From positions 39,665-103,664 of the forward strand of contig CBFHOS010000004.1 in assembly GCA_965657645.1 (NCBI GenBank): a DNA stretch of 64,000 bases, given 5' to 3'. This DNA comes from CBFHOS01 sp965657645. Lineage in GTDB: Bacteria; Pseudomonadota; Alphaproteobacteria; Puniceispirillales; Puniceispirillaceae. Positions 50,598-57,931 of this stretch are shown here, in pieces; the first letter of the stretch is position 1, and the number at the start of each line of letters is the position of its first letter. The notes below the pieces were generated by a model that had not been told where the DNA came from, made no database searches, and saw nothing but the letters and a program-made list of their open reading frames with translations. The position numbers and the translations under genes were made by a program.

Positions 50598-51251
50598 ATG
50601 TTTTGGAAATGGAAGAAACAGCCACCACAGGATGATGTCCCTTTTGTCAGGGTTCAGACAAGAAAGAGGCTGTGGCTAGACAAGAGAAACATCGGTAAAG
50701 AAATCCACATCGGGTTTGCCGATGGCGCACGTTATTACATTTATCCACATGACGAAATTATGGATGAAATATTGGCAACGCGTAATGTCGGTAAAACCAA
50801 ATCATGGATTGAGCGCGGTTTATTCCACTGGCCATCTTTGCCGAAATGGGCGGTAGAACTGTTAGCCCCATATGAAGTGACTGAACGCAGGCAACAGAAA
50901 GAACCAATTGAGAAAGGCGAGACCAAGGCACAACGGCCAAATGATCGAGCCCGTTCTGGCATTATCGAGAGAAAAAGCCAATTGACGCTGAAAAGGAAAA
51001 ACATAGGAAAAGGGATCCACATCGCATTTCCCCACGATGGGCGTTATTATATCTATCCACATGACAAGATTATGAAGGTGATTTTGGCCACGCGTAATGT
51101 AGGCAACACCAGATCTTGGATTGAAAATGGCTTGTATACTTGGCCATATCCGCCCGGATGGGCTCAAGAGCTGTTAGCCCCATATGAAGTGACGGAAAGC
51201 ATATATAAACGCGCCAAACCTTCCCCTAACACCGCCCCGCATAGTGCCTAA
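50598..51251 (+). CDS. Unknown protein with a tandemly duplicated domain
   Basis: I do not recognise this 217-residue protein. It holds two copies of a domain of about 67 residues (about 30-96 and 134-200), each with N-I-G-K-x-I-H-I, R-Y-Y-I-Y-P-H-D, I-L-A-T-R-N-V-G, S-W-I-E, and a W-P...W-A-x-E-L-L-A-P-Y-E-V-T-E end. A polar linker separates them. The DNA of the copies is still clearly alike (50685-50885 and 50997-51197), so the duplication is recent. It has no signal peptide or membrane helix. AGGAGAGG precedes the ATG. It follows the tRNA gene by 200 bases. Confidence 0.75.
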   Translation: MFWKWKKQPPQDDVPFVRVQTRKRLWLDKRNIGKEIHIGFADGARYYIYPHDEIMDEILATRNVGKTKSWIERGLFHWPSLPKWAVELLAPYEVTERRQQKEPIEKGETKAQRPNDRARSGIIERKSQLTLKRKNIGKGIHIAFPHDGRYYIYPHDKIMKVILATRNVGNTRSWIENGLYTWPYPPGWAQELLAPYEVTESIYKRAKPSPNTAPHSA

Positions 51252-51318
51252 TCACCACTCCCTTAAAAACGTGGCACAACGGTTAGGCGTAAAAGGTTAA
51301 TAATATTAAATATAGCTA

Positions 51319-51972
51319 ATGTTTTACGACGACATCTGCAGGAAGAGGTGTGCTTTGTTGACGTTGTTTCAAGCGACATTAGCGTTTTCCATAGGATTTA
51401 TGCTGAGCCAACCGGTGGTGGCCGATGAAGAAGTGGTGATGCCGAAAACGGTGTTTCTGGTTTGTGACGGCGCGTTTCTGGTCGAAAAGGAAACCGCAGA
51501 CGATCCAGTGATCGACCAGTTTGACGGCTCGCTCTACATCTCGATCACCTATACTGATGAGGCGTTTTCCGAAATCAAAATCCAGCCATTCGAGCGTGAT
51601 GAACGGTTGCGTGCCCAGAGCTTTATGCCAACCAAAAATAATGGCAAGAAGACCATATCTGCGCCGGCCTCCGAGCAATTGGAAGTGATCATAGAGGCCA
51701 CGCAAGACGAGGTTATGTTGCACCAGAAACTATCCACCGGCGCCTTTGTGCGGGCCCGTATTGACGAACAACCGTTGGTCGATACGCGCATGCGGGTGCA
51801 ATCGGTGGATATGACATTGAACCGGTTTTCCGGGCGGATGAGCGTGGCGTGGGGCGATCGCCAAGTGCGCGATTTCAAACCAAAGGGGGCCATCAGGGCA
51901 ACCAAGGTCAGCTATCTGGAGCAAAAATCCTTTGATGCGAAATGCCACACGATGAAGGAGAGGTTGTTCTAG
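51319..51972 (+). CDS. Predicted secreted protein of unknown function
   Basis: A 217-residue protein. A signal peptide is likely (charged start with R-K-R, hydrophobic stretch about 13-30, cleavage after P-V-V-A before D-E-E). The mature part is beta-rich with two cysteines only, in L-V-C-D-G-A-F and D-A-K-C-H-T, which could form a disulfide. No known domain was recognised. No strong ribosome site precedes the ATG; AGGAAGAGG lies just inside the frame, before TTG codons at 51355 and 51358. Its stop codon overlaps the convergent hydantoinase stop. Confidence 0.65.
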   Translation: MFYDDICRKRCALLTLFQATLAFSIGFMLSQPVVADEEVVMPKTVFLVCDGAFLVEKETADDPVIDQFDGSLYISITYTDEAFSEIKIQPFERDERLRAQSFMPTKNNGKKTISAPASEQLEVIIEATQDEVMLHQKLSTGAFVRARIDEQPLVDTRMRVQSVDMTLNRFSGRMSVAWGDRQVRDFKPKGAIRATKVSYLEQKSFDAKCHTMKERLF

Positions 51973-53969
51973 CCAGCGCGGCCTTCGGCGGTGGCGTGGA
52001 TCAAGGCTTCCATGAACAAATCCCGATCGGCGGATAGTGGTACCATCTTGATGTCCTCGCGCAGTGAGATGTCAATATTGGTGGCACCAGCATTTCTCGC
52101 GCGGTCACTGGCCAATTGACTGGCCGCCTCGCGGGCCTTTTCCAAGGCGTCTTCTAGCACCACCATATCACTCGGCCCACCGGGCAAATGAATGCGGAAT
52201 TTTCCTTCGCTTGGCTGGGTGATCGAGATCATTACGCGCTGGCGAACGGATCCCGCCGCCGCGCCAACAGCACCAGCGACATCAGCGTGGTTTGGTACCG
52301 CCAGATCGACATCCATCAGCTTGGCAATGTTTGGATAATGCGTGCTTGCCGACGCACCAAGAGCAACAAGGCTAGTGCCAAGCGTCATCGACACGCTAGC
52401 CAGCGGTTTGTCAGGGGTATCGGGTGAATAGGTTTTCGCCAATAGCGGATTGGTGCTTGCCTGTGCCTCGCCAAGCCCGTCATGGGCCATCGCCGCATCC
52501 ATAAGGGCAAGCGCCGAGCGTCGGTGCAATTCGACCAACGTCATTTTTGAAATTTCACTTTCATCAGCCGCGAGTGGTTCACCAAGGCCATTGCGCTGGC
52601 GGGCCATCAATGCCGCACCGAGCGTAGCCACCTCGGTATCAAAGCCAGTGAAATCACCTGTCACATGGGCCGCATCGGTGGGCGTAAAGGCAGATAATGC
52701 CAGCAGGCCGCGGCTAATCAACCGGTCGACAGTGCCAAGGGCAAGCTGGGTAGCGGCGAGTTCAGCAACGCTGGTAGGGCCGCTCTCGATGGCCTTTTCC
52801 GCCAGACGTGCCTCGGAGCGGGTCAGCCATGCAGGCACCCCATCAGGCATGACCGGCATTACAAAGCGTGCATCTGTCGCCATCGGCACAACAAGGGCAA
52901 GCTGGGCGGCGAGTTTGTCTTTTATCTCGGGCCATTGTGTTGCCATGAGCGATAGGGGAATGGCGCGGCGTGGGCCCAGTGTTACACCGCCAGAACGGCC
53001 GCGCGAGATGGGCCGGACTTCGCTATCGCCGCCAAGGCCGCAGGTTCGAATTTCCGCCGCCTCGACCATTGTCTGCCATCCACCAACAAATGCGCCATCC
53101 GCCTTTAGCCTTGGTGCGCCATCCTGTAGGAACGCGATATCGGTCGTGGTCCCGCCAATATCGGCAATCAGTGCCGATTTTGTTCCAGCGAGAAAAGCAG
53201 CGCCGGATAGGCTAGCGGCGGGCCCTGAAAGAACGGTTTCGACCGGGCGTGAACGGGCAAAATCGGCGCTCAGTAAAGAACCATCACCCTTGACCACCAT
53301 CAGCGGGCAATCCAGTCCCTGGTCTTTCATCATGGTTTCGGTGGCGGTGATCAGGCGTTCCAGCAGATTGATCAGGCGGGCATTCAAGACCGCGGTTAAT
53401 GCCCGACGAGGTCCGCCAAGAGATGATGATAATTCGTGGCTACAAGTGATCGGCAGGCCGGTGCTCTCGCGCAGGATATCTCTGGCGGCGGCTTCATGGG
53501 CCGGATTGCGGGTGGCGAAATGGCCGGCAATGGCAAAGGCAGATACATCATCGCCAATGCTCTCGGCCGCCGTACGCAACGCGTCTTTGTCGAGCGGGGC
53601 TTGTTGGCCGCCATCCGGCTTGTGGCCACCATTCACAAAAAATACCGGATCCTGACCCAATGCCCGCGCTAGGTCGGCGCGTTCCAAAGCGGCATCATCA
53701 AAGCCAATCATAATAAGACAGACACGCCCGCCAACGCCCTCAACCACGGCGTTTGTTGCCAATGTGGTTGATAGTGACACTAGTCCGATATCACTCGCCT
53801 TGCCGTCATAATTTTCCAGCAAAGCCGATATCGCCCCAGCCAGTCCGATCGAGAGATCATGGCGCGTGGTCAACGACTTGCCGGTGGAAATGACCTGAGC
53901 TTTGTCGGCATCCAAAAGGGCGGCATCCGTATAGGTGCCGCCTGTATCTAGTCCGATAACAAGTGTCAT
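51969..53969 (-). CDS. Hydantoinase/oxoprolinase (HyuA-type) family protein
   Basis: A 666-residue ATP-dependent amidohydrolase subunit of the HyuA/5-oxoprolinase family. The N-terminal nucleotide loop is I-G-L-D-T-G-G-T-Y-T-D-A, and the second is L-I-A-D-I-G-G-T-T-T-D-I-A-F near residue 275. Family members open cyclic amides such as hydantoins, oxoproline or N-methylhydantoin, or carboxylate acetone. No HyuB partner is adjacent, so this could be a single-chain variant. The start overlaps an amidotransferase stop in ATGA, which implies a shared pathway. The substrate is unknown. Confidence 0.85.
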   Translation of the reverse strand: MTLVIGLDTGGTYTDAALLDADKAQVISTGKSLTTRHDLSIGLAGAISALLENYDGKASDIGLVSLSTTLATNAVVEGVGGRVCLIMIGFDDAALERADLARALGQDPVFFVNGGHKPDGGQQAPLDKDALRTAAESIGDDVSAFAIAGHFATRNPAHEAAARDILRESTGLPITCSHELSSSLGGPRRALTAVLNARLINLLERLITATETMMKDQGLDCPLMVVKGDGSLLSADFARSRPVETVLSGPAASLSGAAFLAGTKSALIADIGGTTTDIAFLQDGAPRLKADGAFVGGWQTMVEAAEIRTCGLGGDSEVRPISRGRSGGVTLGPRRAIPLSLMATQWPEIKDKLAAQLALVVPMATDARFVMPVMPDGVPAWLTRSEARLAEKAIESGPTSVAELAATQLALGTVDRLISRGLLALSAFTPTDAAHVTGDFTGFDTEVATLGAALMARQRNGLGEPLAADESEISKMTLVELHRRSALALMDAAMAHDGLGEAQASTNPLLAKTYSPDTPDKPLASVSMTLGTSLVALGASASTHYPNIAKLMDVDLAVPNHADVAGAVGAAAGSVRQRVMISITQPSEGKFRIHLPGGPSDMVVLEDALEKAREAASQLASDRARNAGATNIDISLREDIKMVPLSADRDLFMEALIHATAEGRAG

Positions 53970-54703
53970 TTAGAGGTCCCGCGGCTCTGGTGTGCGGCAT
54001 GGTTCTGGTAGAAATTCATAATCCAGCCGGTCATGACGAGACCATCATGGCCATCGGGAAAGGTGGTGCGTGCATCCGCGACCCGATCAGCGCCCATCAC
54101 ATCACTCTTAATGTCGATAAGAGCATCGGTGTAATCGACGGTAAATTCGGGGTGGCCCTGCATCGAAAATACGTTATCGCCAATCGCATAAATCGCCATC
54201 GGGCAGAAATCTGTACCGCCGAGCAATGTCGCGCCCTCGGGTAGCTTTTCAACTTGGTCCTGATGTACGTGAATGAGGCGGACATCATCGGCGCCCTCAA
54301 TCCAGTCCGGCTTGTGGTTGAGTGGCACTGTGCGGATGCCCAGTCCCCAGCCTTTTTGCGATTTGGCGGCATGACCACCAAGAGCATGGGCAATGATCTG
54401 GTGCCCAAAACAGATGCCAACAAGCGGGATATCATTTTTGTGAATGTCGCGGATAAAGGTGCTCAAGGGCGCGATCCACGGCTCGTCATCGTAAACGCCG
54501 GTCTTTGATCCGGTAACCAGATAACCGTCATAATCATTCACATTATTCGGAAACACGCCATCCATCACCGGCACGACGCTAAAGGTGAAATCGTCAAAGC
54601 GCGGGTCAGTCTTGAAGAATGTCATAAACAGATCCGGATAATCTCCAAATTCTGCTGGCATTGCGCTGTTTGTGCGGCCTGTTTCCAAGATCGCGATATG
54701 CAT
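53966..54703 (-). CDS. Class I glutamine amidotransferase (GMP-synthase-like)
   Basis: A 245-residue stand-alone class I amidotransferase domain. The nucleophile lies in V-G-I-C-F-G-H-Q-I-I-A, and the His-Glu pair in M-Q-G-H-P-E-F. Early sequence (D-G-V-F-P-N-N-V-N-D-Y-D-G-Y-L-V-T-G-S-K) fits the group that cleaves gamma-glutamyl bonds or supplies ammonia. Coupling with the hydantoinase-type gene suggests a role in nitrogen compound use, by context only. It is preceded by a 12-bp repeat and a ribbon-helix-helix gene on the same strand. Confidence 0.87.
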   Translation of the reverse strand: MHIAILETGRTNSAMPAEFGDYPDLFMTFFKTDPRFDDFTFSVVPVMDGVFPNNVNDYDGYLVTGSKTGVYDDEPWIAPLSTFIRDIHKNDIPLVGICFGHQIIAHALGGHAAKSQKGWGLGIRTVPLNHKPDWIEGADDVRLIHVHQDQVEKLPEGATLLGGTDFCPMAIYAIGDNVFSMQGHPEFTVDYTDALIDIKSDVMGADRVADARTTFPDGHDGLVMTGWIMNFYQNHAAHQSRGTSK

Positions 54704-54733
54704 GTTTATGCCTCTTTTTCCGTCATCATTCCC

Positions 54734-54769
54734 AACTCAAACGCCAACTCGAACATCAAGTCAAACTCT
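54734..54769. repeat. Three 12-bp units upstream of the amidotransferase gene
   Basis: AACTCAAACGCC (54734), AACTCGAACATC (54746) and AAGTCAAACTCT (54758) follow each other in phase. They lie 31 bases upstream of the amidotransferase start, in its leader. Confidence 0.65.
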
Positions 54770-54797
54770 AGACCCTTTTGAGCCTATAAACTATGGG

Positions 54798-55022
54798 TCA
54801 ATCCATAGGGTTGTAAAGAGCCGCTTTTTGTTTCAATTCGGCCAGAATATAGAGCCGAATAGCGGAAGACAGACCGATCTTGCGGGTTTGGTCAATTTCG
54901 GCCACTAGGCTGGCGATCGATTGTCCCCTCGCCAGCGCAATTGCGCTGAATTCAGTCCAGAATTCATCTTCCATCGAAATGCTGGTGCGGTGTCCTTTAA
55001 TGCTGATCGACCGTTTTTTCAT
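54798..55022 (-). CDS. Ribbon-helix-helix domain protein
   Basis: A 74-residue protein of the alphaproteobacterial RHH_4 type. The N-terminal beta strand reads R-S-I-S-I-K-G-H-R-T-S-I-S-M-E-D, followed by two helices with F-W-T-E-F-S-A-I-A-L and the G-Q-S-I-A-S-L-V-A-E-I turn; L-S-S-A-I-R-L-Y-I-L closes it. It is probably a DNA-binding dimer. Targets are unknown, and the amidotransferase/hydantoinase pair downstream on the same strand is a candidate. Confidence 0.85.
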   Translation of the reverse strand: MKKRSISIKGHRTSISMEDEFWTEFSAIALARGQSIASLVAEIDQTRKIGLSSAIRLYILAELKQKAALYNPMD

Positions 55023-55058
55023 ATGCCTACTTTACGGGTTCCCTAACCGAATGAAGCC

Positions 55059-56423
55059 CTAGCGCCGGCTACGGGTGAATTTAGCCACCAGTTCAACATG
55101 GTTTGTCATTCTAAATTGGTCAATAAGCTGGAGCCACTCACATTCATAACCGCCATCGCATAGAATTGCCGCGTCACGGGCAAAGGTCGCCGGATTACAT
55201 GACACCATCGCGATTGTCGGCACGTTGGCATGCACTAGCTCGGCGCATTGGGCGGCGGCACCGGCGCGCGGGGGATCAAGAATAACCGCGTCACATTTGG
55301 CAAGGTCGCTGGCCAATAGCGGTGCGTTGGCCAGATCAACAAGATGCATTTGAACCATGCCGCCGCGCTGGGCCGCATCGGCGCCCGCCTTAAGCGCGGA
55401 GAGGGCTTCGCTATCTTGCTCGGCGGCAATCAGGCGCGATATGTTTGGCAATAATGGTAGGCTAAGGGTGCCGCATCCAGCGAACAGATCAGCGACAATT
55501 CGGGCGCCGTCGGTGATTTCCGCAATCGCCGCCTGTAACAAAGCCTCGCCATGTGTTGTTGCCTGTAGAAATGCCCCGGGTGGCGGCACCACTTCGATCG
55601 TTCCAAAGCGCAATGACGCGGGGACAGGGGCGTATAGCATCATTGGTGGACCGCTAAAGCGGCCATTCCCACCAACCGAAATGCGCGCGATATCAGGGCC
55701 GGTGCGGGTGCTATCCCCCGCCCATTCAGCCAAAGCCGCCATTACATCCGAGGACCATTTCTGGGTGCCGGTAAAGAACAGGCAAAGCCCGCGATCAAGC
55801 TTGTTCACATGAAGATCAAGCTGCCAGCCAACAGGGAAATGCGCCGCGGCGAAAGTTTCAATTTCACCAAGGATGGCAAAAAGGTCTGGGTCCAGAATGC
55901 TACAGCCGCTGGGAAAAACGATATGTGTTCCCTGACGCTCGGCAAAGCCAATGGCGACCGATTGTGCAAGGCGTTTGATATGGAAAACAGCGCGCCGCCG
56001 ACTGGCCATAGGTGAGGCGGCAAACGGCCGGATGGTTTTAGGGGTGACACCGGCGCGGGTCAAAAAGCTATGGGCTAATTGCTCTTTCCAATTGGTTACC
56101 GCTTCATCGCTCCAATGTTGGAAATTACAGCCACCACAGGCCGGAAACGCATCACATGCGGGCGTGCGCCGGTCTGGTGACTCATCTTGCAATTCAATGA
56201 TGCGGCTTTTGATGCCCTGACTGTTTAGGGCCAATGGCTGGACTAGAACGCGCTCACCGGGCAGGGCGGCGGGAACGAATATTGTGTGCTCGTCGTTGCG
56301 ATAATTATGCGTGTAAAACGCTTTGCCAACGCCGTCTCCGCGACCTCCGATATGATCTATCGTTACTTCAATTGGCGCTGCATTGCGGGGCAGGCGTCCA
56401 TCTTTGCGTTGTTGTCTGGCCAT
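55059..56423 (-). CDS. TrmA/RlmD-family 5-methyluridine RNA methyltransferase
   Basis: A 454-residue enzyme that methylates U in rRNA or tRNA. It has a TRAM-like N-terminus (I-D-H-I-G-G-R-G-D-G-V-G), the iron-sulfur motif C-D-A-F-P-A-C-G-G-C-N-F-Q, and a SAM region with A-D-L-F-A-G-C-G-T-L-S. The end carries I-L-D-P-P-R-A-G and the nucleophile region V-S-C-N-P-A-T-F. An rRNA-specific RlmD/RlmCD role is likelier than tRNA, but not certain. The phage-like module begins just upstream of this gene, in its promoter side. Confidence 0.93.
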   Translation of the reverse strand: MARQQRKDGRLPRNAAPIEVTIDHIGGRGDGVGKAFYTHNYRNDEHTIFVPAALPGERVLVQPLALNSQGIKSRIIELQDESPDRRTPACDAFPACGGCNFQHWSDEAVTNWKEQLAHSFLTRAGVTPKTIRPFAASPMASRRRAVFHIKRLAQSVAIGFAERQGTHIVFPSGCSILDPDLFAILGEIETFAAAHFPVGWQLDLHVNKLDRGLCLFFTGTQKWSSDVMAALAEWAGDSTRTGPDIARISVGGNGRFSGPPMMLYAPVPASLRFGTIEVVPPPGAFLQATTHGEALLQAAIAEITDGARIVADLFAGCGTLSLPLLPNISRLIAAEQDSEALSALKAGADAAQRGGMVQMHLVDLANAPLLASDLAKCDAVILDPPRAGAAAQCAELVHANVPTIAMVSCNPATFARDAAILCDGGYECEWLQLIDQFRMTNHVELVAKFTRSRR

Positions 56424-56472
56424 CTAATCTCTCTATTTTCACCCACTATGATTCCACTATATTCTGAACAAG

Positions 56473-57231
56473 CTATAGGGTGCGGGCGAACCATACCACA
56501 CGACCGATAATATGCACCTCGTCAATGTGGCGTCGATAATTCGTATAGACCGCATTTTCCGAAATAATGCGTATCATCGGGCTATTTGGAATTTGCTCTA
56601 GCCGTTTAGCAACCAAGCCGACGCCGTCATCCAGAATGAAAATGCCCGGCGGTGAGGGGTGGGTCTTGGCGCAATCAATCATCACCAGATCACCGTGTTC
56701 CAGCACCGGTGCCATTGAATCACCGCTGATTGTGATCATCCTCAATTCGCTCTTGATCGATGATGTGATGCCGCGAATAAAGGCGGTGGGAAAGCTGAAA
56801 TGCGAATTTGGATCGTTGCTGGTACCGCTTGCCGCGCCATCACTGGTTGTTTGATCTACAAAGGCGCCGCCACCGGCGCTGGCATTAACGTGATAGAACG
56901 GTACCTCGGTGGTGATGTTTCTTGCAGAGCCGCCGTCGCCGCGCCGCGCCGGATCGCCATTCGCCAATAACGCCGTGTGATCAATGCCCAGTAATGTTGC
57001 GAGCTGATGACGGTTGGATTCGGGTAATCGCCGCGGTGAACCCCGATAGATAAATTGCTGTAAATAGGCGTCATTGCGACCAAGGGCGCGTGATGCCTGT
57101 TTCATTGTGATGCCGCTTGTCTCCAACGCGGAAACCAATAATTGGCGCTGGGCATCGAGGCCCTGCGCCTTTGGAAAGCCGAGATCCGGTGACCGGATTG
57201 CGCTTTTTGATGTGGTCATCTTATCGATCAT
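56473..57231 (-). CDS. Phage-type repressor with S24 (LexA/CI) peptidase domain
   Basis: A 252-residue regulator. The N-terminal part (about 28-90) is a helix-turn-helix of the type T-M-K-Q-A-S-R-A-L-G-R-N-D-A-Y-L-Q-Q-F-I. The C-terminal part is an S24 peptidase: the serine lies in I-S-G-D-S-M-A-P-V-L-E-H-G-D and the lysine in G-L-V-A-K-R-L-E. Such repressors are often cleaved when RecA is activated. AGGA lies 5 bases before the ATG. It is divergent from the DUF6362-like gene; two ATAGGA-N4-TCCTAT sites nearby are its likely operators. Confidence 0.88.
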   Translation of the reverse strand: MIDKMTTSKSAIRSPDLGFPKAQGLDAQRQLLVSALETSGITMKQASRALGRNDAYLQQFIYRGSPRRLPESNRHQLATLLGIDHTALLANGDPARRGDGGSARNITTEVPFYHVNASAGGGAFVDQTTSDGAASGTSNDPNSHFSFPTAFIRGITSSIKSELRMITISGDSMAPVLEHGDLVMIDCAKTHPSPPGIFILDDGVGLVAKRLEQIPNSPMIRIISENAVYTNYRRHIDEVHIIGRVVWFARTL

Positions 57232-57301
57232 AGGGTCCTACCATCGTCCTATCCTTTGGTATTATTCGTTGGAATCAGAACGTCTTTCTTTACCAATGGT
57301 T

Positions 57302-57330
57302 TTGCATAAATAGGAAATATCCTATATAAT
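57302..57330 (+). promoter_or_regulatory. Promoter of the DUF6362-like gene
   Basis: TTGCAT (57302-57307) and TATAAT (57325-57330) are separated by exactly 17 bases, which is a strong sigma-70-type arrangement. The start of transcription would be near 57337, giving a leader of about 40 bases to the ATG at 57378. The spacer contains the inverted repeat at 57310-57325. Confidence 0.75.
57310..57325. promoter_or_regulatory. Operator 1: ATAGGA-N4-TCCTAT
   Basis: A perfect 6-bp inverted repeat with a 4-bp spacer (AATA) lies between the -35 and -10 boxes of the rightward promoter. Binding there would block RNA polymerase. An identical repeat with a different spacer occurs at 57910-57925. Confidence 0.75.
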
Positions 57331-57377
57331 GCTGCTTGGCAAGTTAAAGTAACTTGGCGGAAAGCTCGGAGGCGTTA

Positions 57378-57875
57378 ATGACCACCAGAAATCACCCTAT
57401 TGGAGTATCTAAATACACCCCAAAGCAGGACAAACAGATCACCGATTCGGCATTTGGCAAGTCTAACTTTGCCGTTAGAGAAGTCAATCAACTTGCCGCT
57501 TGCCGCGCCGTGGCTGATGATATGGAGGCGGCGGCCACCACCTTGTCGAACCTGCCTGCGGGGGCCAATGTAATGCCAGCTGGCATTCGCAGTAACTGGC
57601 CGGAAATGCTCAGAAAATATCGGTTTACTGTTGAAAAAACCCGCCGTTCATCGCGTCCGATCCCCTCACCAGAGCAGATCGATAAGATGACCCAGAGCCT
57701 CGATCTATTGTGGGAATTAACGCCGCTACAGCGCCAGCTTGTCTGGGGCCGGGCATGCCGGATTCCATGGGCGGTGCTTGGCGAGAGGCTTGCACGCTCG
57801 CGCACTGCCCTCAACCGTGATCATCGGCAAGCGTTACTCAGGATTATCCGTATTAGGAATCTGGCAATTGGCTAG
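57378..57875 (+). CDS. DUF6362-like phage protein with sigma-region-4-like helix-turn-helix
   Basis: A 165-residue protein. The middle and end fit the DUF6362 pattern seen in alphaproteobacterial phages: R-S-N-W-P-E-M-L, I-D-K-M-T-Q-S-L-D-L-L-W-E-L-T-P-L-Q-R, L-V-W-G-R-A, W-A-V-L-G-E-R-L-A-R-S-R-T-A-L. The last 50 residues look like a sigma region 4 or LuxR-type DNA-binding fold. An activator of the downstream genes is therefore possible, as inference. The ATG at 57378 has GGAGG 5-6 bases upstream; a TTG at 57354 lies in frame but lacks support. Confidence 0.7.
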   Translation: MTTRNHPIGVSKYTPKQDKQITDSAFGKSNFAVREVNQLAACRAVADDMEAAATTLSNLPAGANVMPAGIRSNWPEMLRKYRFTVEKTRRSSRPIPSPEQIDKMTQSLDLLWELTPLQRQLVWGRACRIPWAVLGERLARSRTALNRDHRQALLRIIRIRNLAIG

Positions 57876-57892
57876 TTGATTGTAGAAACATC

Positions 57893-57921
57893 TTGACATT
57901 TGGCACAATATAGGATAAATC
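57893..57921 (+). promoter_or_regulatory. Promoter of the terminase operon
   Basis: A consensus TTGACA (57893-57898) is followed after 16-17 bases by an A/T-rich -10 candidate (ATAAAT at 57915-57920 or TAAATC at 57916-57921). Transcription would start near 57927-57932, at or just before the ATG of the small terminase gene. The -10 region lies inside the second operator. Confidence 0.6.
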
Positions 57922-57925
57922 CTAT
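57910..57925. promoter_or_regulatory. Operator 2: ATAGGA-N4-TCCTAT
   Basis: The same perfect inverted repeat as at 57310, here with spacer TAAA. It covers the -10 region of the terminase promoter and ends 6 bases before the small terminase start codon. Two identical sites 600 bases apart, each on a promoter, fit control by the divergent repressor. Confidence 0.75.
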
Positions 57926-57931
57926 TATAGA

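Noticed and set aside
52450..53655. Long plus-strand open frame of about 400 codons
   Set aside because: It lies entirely antisense to the hydantoinase-type gene, has no recognisable domain and no ribosome site; high-GC third positions on the opposite strand explain it.
57231..57377. LexA-type SOS box (GTTC-N7-GTTC) in the repressor promoter
   Set aside because: No such motif was found in the divergent region; only the ATAGGA/TCCTAT repeats are present.
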